DNA of 6,916 nt. It comes from Chloroflexi bacterium RBG_16_68_14. GTDB lineage: Bacteria; Chloroflexota; Dehalococcoidia; DSTF01; RBG-16-68-14. Position numbers and translations under genes: made by a program. This document shows, piece by piece, positions 1 to 5,900 of this stretch. The notes beneath the pieces were generated by a model, which searched no databases, was not told where the DNA came from, and was given only the letters and a program-made list of their open reading frames with translations. Position 1 is the first letter of the stretch; every line of letters starts with the position of its first letter. The stretch is from positions 1 through 6,916 of the forward strand of contig MGOB01000014.1 of assembly GCA_001796995.1 (NCBI GenBank), in the 5' to 3' direction.

Positions 1-14
1 CCTTTGTCCCCTGG

Positions 15-482
15 GTGGGGCCGATCGCGGGGCAGCTCCGAGAGGGCCGGGCAGAGCTTGTGGAGTTCGCTCGGTCGCTTCCCCAGGAGGCGTGGGACAG
101 GCCGAGCCCGCTCCCGGGCTGGACGTACAAGGACCTGCTGGCGCACATCGGCAGGGGCAACGACCAGATCTTCCAGCAGCTCCTGCGCACCGTCGTCGCC
201 GGGAAGCCGGTCGATACGAAGATGTTCGCGGTCGACACGGACGAGGCGAACGCGCAGGGCGTCGGCGAGCGGCGTGACCGCTCGCCGGACGAGCTGATCG
301 CGGAGCTGGAGGACACCGGCGAGGAGATCCAGGAGCTGCTCTCGCAACTCCGCGACGAGCACCAGCACCTGATCCAGAAGGACCCGCCGTTCCACCTCGA
401 AGGCTACCTGCGGTTCGTGCGCGAGGAGAGCCACGACTTGGAGCACCTGGCGCAGCTGCGCACCGCTCTGGAGGCTGAATGA
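15..482 (+). CDS. DinB/maleylpyruvate isomerase-like four-helix-bundle protein (start uncertain)
   Basis: A protein of about 155 residues that resembles the DinB / mycothiol-dependent maleylpyruvate isomerase N-terminal superfamily, which are four-helix bundles that often bind a metal through three histidines. Visible support is the N-terminal pattern of helix, acidic-Trp segment, then LPGWTYKDLLAHI (residues 33-45), and a C-terminal HDLEH (H140 and H144) that together with H44 would form the metal site. The rest is predicted helical and rich in Glu/Gln. The GTG at 15 gives the usual family N-terminus length, but no Shine-Dalgarno is visible before it and the frame is open to the left edge, so the true start may lie outside the window. 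The stop overlaps the sufS start (ATGA), implying translational coupling with Fe-S assembly. Its substrate and role are unknown; some relatives are thiol-dependent transferases, but that is family knowledge, not shown here. Confidence 0.75.
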   Translation: MGPIAGQLREGRAELVEFARSLPQEAWDRPSPLPGWTYKDLLAHIGRGNDQIFQQLLRTVVAGKPVDTKMFAVDTDEANAQGVGERRDRSPDELIAELEDTGEEIQELLSQLRDEHQHLIQKDPPFHLEGYLRFVREESHDLEHLAQLRTALEAE

Positions 483-1735
483 ACGCGGACACCCTTGACG
501 TCGAGCGCATCCGAGCCGACTTTCCCATCCTGCGGCGGGAGGGGCACGGCCGGCCGCTCGTCTACCTCGATAACGCCGCCACCAGCCAGAAGCCGGAGGT
601 GGTGATCGACGCGCTGGTGGAGTACTACACCACCTACAACGCCAACATCCACCGGGGTATCCACGCCCTGGCGGAGGAGGCGACCGCTCGCTACGAGGAG
701 ACCCGCCAAAAGGTGGCCGACTTCATCGGCGCGCCCGGCCCCGAATGCATCGTCTTCACCCGCAACACCACCGAGTCGATCAACTTGGTGGCCAACGCCT
801 GGGGCCGCAAGAACCTGGGCCCGGGCGACGAGATCGTGCTCTCGGTGATGGAGCACCACAGCAACCTGGTGCCCTGGCAGTTCATCGCCAGGGCCACCGG
901 CGCCCGGCTGCGCCACGTCGACATCGACGGCGAGGGCCGGCTCCTCTGGGACGACGTGGAGCGGCTCATCGGCGAGCGGACGAAGCTGGTGGCGATCACC
1001 CAGATGTCCAACGTGCTGGGCACCATCAACCCGGTGCGCCAGATCGCGGACCTCGCCCATCAGCGGGGCGCGCTGGTGCTGGTGGACGCCGCCCAAAGCG
1101 TGCCCCACCTGCCGGTGGACGTCCAGGACTTGGACTGCGACTTCCTGGCCTTCTCTGCCCACAAGATGCTGGGTCCCACCGGCGTCGGCGTCCTCTACGC
1201 TCGACGCGAGCTGCTGGAGGCGATGGACCCCTTCCTGGGCGGCGGCGAGATGATCAGGCGCGTCCGCCTGGAGGAGGCGACCTGGAACGACGTGCCCTGG
1301 AAGTTCGAGGCCGGCACCCCCAACATCGCCGGTGTCTGCGCCTTCAGCGCCGCGCTCGGCTACCTCCAGGAGCTCGGTATGGAGCAGGTGCGCGCCCACG
1401 ATCTCTACCTGGCGCGGGAGGCGCTCCGGCGCCTGTCGCAGATCTCGGGGGTGACGGTCTACGGGCCAAAGGACCCGGAGGCGCGGGGCGGCGTGGTTGC
1501 CTTCAACGTGGAGGACATCCACCCGCACGACGTGGGGACGGTGCTCGACGGGCACGGCGTCGCCATCCGGGCGGGGCACCACTGCTGCCAGCCGCTGATG
1601 GGGCGGCTGGACGTCGTCGCCACCGCCCGCGCCAGCTTCTACGTGTACAATACGGTGGAGGAGCTGGACGCCCTGGTGGAGGGCATCGAGGCCGCGAAGA
1701 GGTTGTTCCGTGCCCCAGTCCATACCCGAACCTGA
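479..1735 (+). CDS. sufS: Cysteine desulfurase SufS (type II)
   Basis: PLP-dependent cytosolic enzyme that converts L-cysteine to L-alanine, leaving a persulfide on an active-site cysteine for Fe-S cluster assembly. It has 418 residues, normal for SufS/CsdA class II enzymes. Motifs in order: YLDNAATSQKP (29-39); NIHRGIH (56-62); TRNTTESINLVA (94-105); MEHHSN (124-129) with H126 expected to stack on PLP; VDAAQS (202-207) with D203 and Q206; SAHK (226-229) with K229 as the Schiff-base lysine; FEAGTPNI (276-283); and the catalytic loop RAGHHCCQPL (364-373), where C369 aligns with the persulfide cysteine. R384 matches the conserved substrate-carboxylate arginine (ARAS). An unusual point is a second cysteine, C370, where alanine is common. 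The ATG at 479 overlaps the preceding stop and has TGGAGG at 469-474. The 3' end overlaps sufU by 26 bp. Identification is secure; the SufS rather than CsdA name follows from the sufU neighbour. Confidence 0.97.
   Translation: MNADTLDVERIRADFPILRREGHGRPLVYLDNAATSQKPEVVIDALVEYYTTYNANIHRGIHALAEEATARYEETRQKVADFIGAPGPECIVFTRNTTESINLVANAWGRKNLGPGDEIVLSVMEHHSNLVPWQFIARATGARLRHVDIDGEGRLLWDDVERLIGERTKLVAITQMSNVLGTINPVRQIADLAHQRGALVLVDAAQSVPHLPVDVQDLDCDFLAFSAHKMLGPTGVGVLYARRELLEAMDPFLGGGEMIRRVRLEEATWNDVPWKFEAGTPNIAGVCAFSAALGYLQELGMEQVRAHDLYLAREALRRLSQISGVTVYGPKDPEARGGVVAFNVEDIHPHDVGTVLDGHGVAIRAGHHCCQPLMGRLDVVATARASFYVYNTVEELDALVEGIEAAKRLFRAPVHTRT
1696..1702 (+). promoter_or_regulatory. Ribosome binding site supporting the GTG start of sufU
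   Basis: The purine-rich GAAGAGG lies inside the end of sufS, 7 bases before GTG 1710. There is no in-frame ATG before residue 51 of SufU, which is beyond the conserved cysteine-aspartate motif, so this site decides the GTG start. Confidence 0.6.
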
Positions 1736-2186
1736 GTTCGACGAGCTCTACCGGGAGATCATCCTCGATCACTACCGGAACCCTCGCCACCGCGAGCCGC
1801 TGGCCGACCCGGACGTGGTGGCGGAAGGCTACAACCCCCTCTGCGGCGACGAGGTGGAGATGGGCCTCACGTTCGAGAACTCCAGGATCAAAGGCCTAAG
1901 CTGCCACGGACGCGGCTGCTCCATCAGCCAGGCGTCGGGCTCGATGCTCACCGAGGCGGTCATCGGCAAGTCGGTGGAGGAGGCGCGCCGCCTCATCGAC
2001 CTCTTCACCAAGATGGTGACCGATCCTGAGGAGGAGCCCCCGGCCGAGCTGGGGGACCTGGAGGCGCTCCAGGGGGTGGCCAAGTTCCCGGTGCGCGTCA
2101 AGTGCGCCACCCTGGCCTGGCACACCCTGGGGGACGGCCTCAACCAGCGGGAGGCGGGCGGCCACGTCGCCCACCATGAGGAGTAG
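1710..2186 (+). CDS. sufU: SufU zinc-dependent sulfur acceptor/transferase
   Basis: Small (158-residue) IscU-fold protein that accepts the persulfide sulfur from SufS through a zinc-bound cysteine and passes it on to the SufBCD scaffold. Signature elements: ELYREIILDHYRNPRH (12-27, the SufS-contact helix typical of the family), NPLCGDE (42-48), GRGCSISQAS (67-76), and VKCATLAWHTL (130-140). The four expected zinc ligands are all present: C45, D47, C70 and C132, with the same spacing I recall for the Bacillus subtilis protein. The insertion between the second and third cysteine regions (roughly 95-125) distinguishes SufU from IscU. The C-terminal tail is histidine- and glutamate-rich (GGHVAHHEE). 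It starts with GTG inside sufS and ends with TAG that overlaps the Shine-Dalgarno of the next gene. The sufS-sufU pair is the classical arrangement in Gram-positive bacteria and their relatives. Identification is secure. Confidence 0.95.
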   Translation: MPQSIPEPEFDELYREIILDHYRNPRHREPLADPDVVAEGYNPLCGDEVEMGLTFENSRIKGLSCHGRGCSISQASGSMLTEAVIGKSVEEARRLIDLFTKMVTDPEEEPPAELGDLEALQGVAKFPVRVKCATLAWHTLGDGLNQREAGGHVAHHEE

Positions 2187-2190
2187 GAGG
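2185..2190 (+). promoter_or_regulatory. Ribosome binding site fixing the start of the DUF5808-like gene
   Basis: A perfect AGGAGG sits 6 bases before ATG 2197 and overlaps the sufU stop codon. The alternative in-frame ATG at 2176 would lie before this site, inside sufU, and would add a non-conserved Arg-rich MRSRRRA leader, so 2197 is the better start. Confidence 0.8.
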
Positions 2191-2196
2191 AGAGCC

Positions 2197-2397
2197 ATGG
2201 ACGAGCAGCGCATCCTCGGCATGCCGATGAACTGGGAGTGGGACCTGCGCAAGATCCTGCGCAACTACTGGAACCCGGACGACGACCGCCTCTTCCCGCC
2301 CAAGGTCTTCGGCATCGGCTGGGACGTGAACATGCACGCCGTGTTGCGGCGCGCCGGCTTCGCCCCAACCCAGTCGAAGGGGCCGGAGGAGGAATGA
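2197..2397 (+). CDS. Small DUF5808-like protein in the suf operon
   Basis: A 66-residue acidic-tailed soluble protein with no signal peptide, membrane segment or cysteine. It has the pattern I associate with DUF5808: MNWEWDLRKILRNYWNPDD (11-29) followed by RLFPPKVFGIGWDVN (31-45) and a Leu-Arg helix (HAVLRRAGF, 48-56). In other proteins this module, with its NPDDPR-FVPK-FGxGWxxNF core, is often fused to the C-terminus of membrane proteins; here it stands alone. Function is unknown. It lies 10 bases after sufU and 4 bases before the MIP18-family gene, with strong Shine-Dalgarno sites on both sides, so it is surely translated with the Fe-S genes. Lack of Cys argues against it being a cluster scaffold; a role as an adaptor or a chance operon member are both possible. 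The gene is confident, the family assignment moderately so. Confidence 0.8.
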   Translation: MDEQRILGMPMNWEWDLRKILRNYWNPDDDRLFPPKVFGIGWDVNMHAVLRRAGFAPTQSKGPEEE

Positions 2398-2401
2398 GGC
2401 C

Positions 2402-2710
2402 ATGGCGGTCGTGACGGAAGAGCTCGTGCGCGAGGCGCTCAAGGACGTCTTCGACCCCGAGCTGCGCATGAGCATCGTGGAGCTGGGCCTCGTCTACGAT
2501 GTCGATGTCCAGGACGGGAAAATCAAGGTGACCTACACGCTGACCTCGCCCGCCTGCCCCCTGGGCCCCGTCATCGATAGCCAGATCCAGGACCTGCTGA
2601 TGGACCTGCCGGGGGTGAAGGAGGTCACGACGGAGCTCACCTTCAGCCCGCCCTGGGACCCGCGCACCATGGCCAGCGACGAGGTGAAGATGCAGCTCGG
2701 CATCTGGTAG
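2402..2710 (+). CDS. sufT: MIP18/DUF59 family Fe-S assembly factor (SufT-like)
   Basis: A 102-residue protein of the MIP18 (DUF59, FeS_assembly_P) family, whose bacterial members SufT assist maturation of Fe-S proteins and are related to PaaD and to the N-terminal domain of ApbC/Mrp proteins. Sequence support: VREALKDVFDPEL (9-21, with the DPE motif), MSIVELGLVYDVDV (23-36), YTLTSPACPLG (45-55) holding the conserved cysteine C52, a helix ending DLPGVKEVTTELTFSPPWDP (68-87), and a short tail ending LGIW. Length and motif order are standard. ATG 2402 is preceded by GGAGGAGG at 2385-2392 with a 9-base spacer. It is the last gene of the suf cluster, followed by paired hairpins. The exact partner proteins are not visible; the symbol rests on family plus suf context, while PaaD-like function is unlikely because no phenylacetate genes are near. 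Confidence 0.9.
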   Translation: MAVVTEELVREALKDVFDPELRMSIVELGLVYDVDVQDGKIKVTYTLTSPACPLGPVIDSQIQDLLMDLPGVKEVTTELTFSPPWDPRTMASDEVKMQLGIW

Positions 2711-2735
2711 GGCTGCTGAATGATGGCCTCTGCGG

Positions 2736-2774
2736 GTCGGGCTTCAGCCCGACAGCGACAGGCTGAAGCCTGTC
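2736..2774. repeat. Two adjacent mirror-image hairpins after the suf operon
   Basis: Hairpin A (2736-2753) has arms GTCGGGC and GCCCGAC around loop TTCA. Hairpin B (2757-2774) has arms GACAGGC and GCCTGTC around loop TGAA. Both stems are perfect and only three bases separate them. The core of A (GGCTTCAGCC) is the exact reverse complement of the core of B (GGCTGAAGCC), so the unit looks like a pair of opposed REP-type palindromes. It begins 25 bases after the sufT stop. No run of T follows, so a simple intrinsic terminator is not supported, although it may stop 3' exonucleases or assist termination. Whether it is multicopy in the genome cannot be seen from one window. Confidence 0.75.
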
Positions 2775-2794
2775 CCACAGGGGATAATTGGGGC

Positions 2795-2823
2795 TTGCCA
2801 AGACGGACGGCGTGTCGTATGAT
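2795..2823 (+). promoter_or_regulatory. Sigma70-type promoter for gltB
   Basis: TTGCCA (2795-2800) and TATGAT (2818-2823), each 5 of 6 to consensus, are separated by the optimal 17 bases. The expected transcription start is near 2830, giving a leader of about 130 bases before gltB. This is a strikingly good match in GC-rich DNA. It directs transcription toward gltB and is separate from the suf operon. Confidence 0.7.
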
Positions 2824-2832
2824 GCGCGCATC
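2821..2832. promoter_or_regulatory. Perfect 12-bp palindrome over the -10/start point (possible operator)
   Basis: GATGCGCGCATC is fully self-complementary. Its first three bases are the end of the TATGAT -10 element and its right half covers the predicted start point, the classic position for a repressor operator. The regulator is not identifiable from the sequence, and a structural role at the 5' end of the transcript is an alternative. Confidence 0.45.
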
Positions 2833-2852
2833 TTCCCCACCGGGGGGTTTGC

Positions 2853-2878
2853 GGCGCGAGGGCTCAGGCCCTCGCGCC
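2853..2878 (+). repeat. 11-bp perfect stem-loop in the gltB leader
   Basis: Arms GGCGCGAGGGC (2853-2863) and GCCCTCGCGCC (2868-2878) flank the loop TCAG. The stem has no mismatch and is almost all G-C. It is not followed by a T run, so it is not a plain intrinsic terminator; it may be a leader mRNA structure or another dispersed palindromic repeat. A smaller stem follows at 2887-2900 (CCGGA, loop AGTA, TCCGG). I do not recognise a known riboswitch here. Confidence 0.75.
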
Positions 2879-2907
2879 CGTATTCACCGGAAGTATCCGG
2901 CTCGATC

Positions 2908-2938
2908 TTGTGAAAAGTTGTGCAATGCCCGGTACTAT
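2908..2938 (+). promoter_or_regulatory. Possible second weak promoter close to gltB
   Basis: TTGTGA (2908-2913) and TACTAT (2933-2938) are spaced by 19 bases, longer than ideal. The start would fall near 2945 and leave only about 16 bases before the gltB ATG, just enough for the ribosome binding site. It lies in a locally AT-richer patch. Weak support. Confidence 0.25.
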
Positions 2939-2951
2939 AGGTAGACGTAAC

Positions 2952-2960
2952 GAGGAAGGG
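2952..2960 (+). promoter_or_regulatory. Ribosome binding site of gltB
   Basis: GAGGAAGGG directly precedes ATG 2961. The best anti-Shine-Dalgarno pairing (GAGGA) has a short 4-base spacer. It supports the start that places the catalytic cysteine at residue 17. Confidence 0.6.
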
Positions 2961-5900
2961 ATGGAACTGCTGAGCCCGCTCTACCGGCCGGACCAGGAGC
3001 GCGATGCCTGCGGTGTCGGCTTCGTCGCCGACATCTCCGGCAAGCGCGACTACCGCATCCTGGACATGGCCCTGGAGTGCGTGACCAACCTGACGCATCG
3101 GGGGGCGCTGGACGCCGACGCCAAGACCGGCGACGGCGCTGGCGTGCTGTTCCAGATCCCCGCCCCGTTCTTCCTGGGCGAGGCGGAGCGGCTGGGTGGC
3201 CGTCTGGATCGTCCCGAGGACCTGGCCGTGGGCATGGTCTTCCTGCCCGGACGCGACGGCGAAGCGGCGGGCCGCTGCCGCCAGGCGCTGGAGCGCGCCG
3301 CCTGCCGCCGGGGCCTAACCGTCTTCGGCTGGCGGGAGGTACCTGTCGACGCCTCGGTCCTGGGCGACGCCGCCGCCCGCAGCCAGCCCCGCATCGAGCA
3401 GATCCTGCTGGGGCGCCGGCCGGGCCTGACGGACGACGACTTCGAGAGGGCGCTCTACCTGGCCCGCAAGGAGGCGGAGCGCTGGGCCGCCCAGAAGGGC
3501 GTGGCCGATCTCTACGTGCCTTCCCTCTCCCACCGGACCATCGTCTACAAGGGGCTGCTGGTCGCCCACCAGCTGAAGAAGTTCTACCAGGACCTGCGCA
3601 ACCCCCGGTTCGAGACGGCGCTGGCCGTCTTCCACCAGCGCTACGCGACGAACACCTTCCCGGACTGGATCCGCGCCCAGCCCTTCCGCATGCTGGCCCA
3701 CAACGGGGAGATCAACACCCTCCAGGGCAACCGCAATTGGATGCGCGCGCGCGAGCCGGAGCTCCACTCCTCCCTCTGGGGTGAGCTGATCGAGGAGCTC
3801 AAACCCGCCATCCAGGAAGGGGGCAGCGACTCGTCGGAGCTGGACAACGTCCTGGAAGCGGTCGTCCTCTCCGGCCGCGACCCGCTCCACGCCCTGACGA
3901 TGCTCATCCCGGAGGCGTGGGAGAATATGCCCAACATGCCCAAGCTGCGCCGGGACTTCTACGAGTATCACGCCTGCATCAGCGAGCCGTGGGACGGCCC
4001 GGCCAGCGTCGCCTTCAGCGATGGCGTCATCGTGGGGGCCACGCTGGACCGCAACGGACTGCGCCCGGCCCGCTATCAGATCACGGCCGATGGCCTCATC
4101 GTCATGGGCTCTGAGGTGGGCATGGTAGCCCTGGGGGAGGAGGGCATCGTCGAGAAGGGCCGGCTGGGGCCGGGCCAGATGATCGCCGTCGATACCGCCA
4201 GCGGCCGGCTGCTGAAGAACGACGAGATCAAGGACGCCGTGGCCGCCCGCCAGCTCTACGGCGAGTGGGTGCAGAAGCACCTGGTGCACCTGGACGACTA
4301 CCTCAAGACCTGCTCCATCGAGACGATCCAGCCGGAGCACAACCTCGTCCAGCAGCAGGCGGTCTTCGGCTACACCCGCGAAGAGCTGCAGTACGTGATC
4401 AAGCCGATGGCGAGCGAGGGGAAGGAGCCCGTCGGCTCCATGGGGGACGACACCGCCCTGGCCGTGTTCGAGAAGCGGCGCCGGCTCCTCTCCTACTACT
4501 TCAAGCAAAAGTTCGCCCAGGTGTCCAACCCGCCCATCGATCCGCTGCGCGAGGAGCTGGTGATGTCGCTGGACGTCTACCTCGGCCAGCGGCGCAGCCT
4601 CTTCGAGGAGACGCCGGAGCACGCCCGCCTCCTCCACCTGAGCAGCCCGCTGATGGTGAACGAGGAGCTGGACGCGGTCAGGGCGCTGGACAATGACCAC
4701 TGCTCCAGCGCCGTGCTCCCCTGCCTCTTCCCGACGGTGGAGGGGCCCGATGGGCTGGAGCGAGCGCTGCGCCGCCTCTGTCAGGCCGCCTCCGAGGCCA
4801 TCGACCGCGGGAAGAACATCCTGGTGCTGAGTGACCGCAACGTGGACGCCACCAGCGCGCCCATCCCCATGCTGCTGGCCGTGGGCGCCGTGCACCACTA
4901 CCTGATCCGCGAGGGGAAGCGCATGCGCGCCAGCCTCGTCGCCGAGACGGCGGAGGCCCGGGACATCCACCAGCTCGCCCTGCTCATCGGCTATGGCGCT
5001 AGCGCCGTCAATCCCTATCTGGCCTTCGAGACGATCAGCAGCATGTTCTTCTCGGGCGCCTTCAAGGACCTCTCGGACATCAACCAGGCGCTCTCCAAGT
5101 ACGAGAGCGCGGTGGACGCCGGCGTGCTCAAGATCATGTCCAAGATGGGCATCTCCTGCGTCTCCTCCTACCAGGGCGCCCAGATCTTCGAGGCCATCGG
5201 CCTGGGGCCGGAGGTGATCGACGCCGCCTTCGCTGGGACGCCCTCGCGCGTGGGGGGTATCGGCTTCCAGGAGATCGCCGAGGACGTGCTGGAACGGCAC
5301 CGGGAGGCCTTCCAGCCGAAGGACGGCCCGCACCTGGAGGACGGCGGCTTCTACAAGTTCCGCCGGGACGGCGAGTTCCACGGCTTCAACCCCGAGATGG
5401 TCCGCGTCCTCCACCGCGCCCTGGAGACCGGTGACGGCGAGAACTTCCGGGAGTACCTGCGGATGGTGGAGGAGCGGGAGGAGCCCGCCTCGTTGCGCGA
5501 CTTCCTGCGCTTCAAGAAGGGGACGACCATCCCCATCGATGAGGTGGAGCCCGCCGGCAACATCATGACGCGCTTCGTCACCGGCTCGATGTCCCTGGGG
5601 GCCCTCAGCCCGGAGGCGCACGTCACCATCGCCATCGGCATGAACCGCATCAACGCCAAGAGCGCCACCGGCGAAGGGGGCGAAGAGGTGTGGCGCTACT
5701 ACGAGCGCCGCGATGGCGACAACCCCAACAGCGCTGTCAAGCAGGTGGCCTCAGGCCGCTTCGGCGTGACGCCGATGTACCTGGCCGAGGCGCGCGAGCT
5801 GGAGATCAAGATGGCCCAGGGCTCCAAGCCCGGCGAGGGCGGGCAGCTTCCCGGCCACAAGGTCTCTCCTTACATCGCGGCCATCCGCCACACCCTGCCG

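Noticed and set aside
404..1723. Minus-strand open frame of 439 codons opposite sufS
   Set aside because: Same codon-bias shadow effect; the composition is repetitive and the + strand frame has all the motifs of SufS.
2736..2774. Paired hairpins as a classical rho-independent terminator
   Set aside because: Neither stem is followed by a T tract on either strand, so only a structural repeat is supported.
2720..2944. 74-codon open frame in the intergenic region before gltB
   Set aside because: It runs through the paired hairpins, the promoter and the leader stem, has no good ribosome binding site, and its Arg/Ala/Pro-rich translation resembles nothing known.
2711..2960. Known riboswitch or CRISPR array
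   Set aside because: No regularly spaced direct repeats are present, and I recognise no conserved riboswitch core; the palindromes differ in sequence and spacing.
3315..5621. Very long minus-strand open frame (768 codons) opposite gltB
   Set aside because: It is a shadow created by GC-rich codon use in gltB; its translation is low-complexity (Leu/Val/His/Gly-rich) with no recognisable domain, while the + strand encodes a fully conserved GOGAT.
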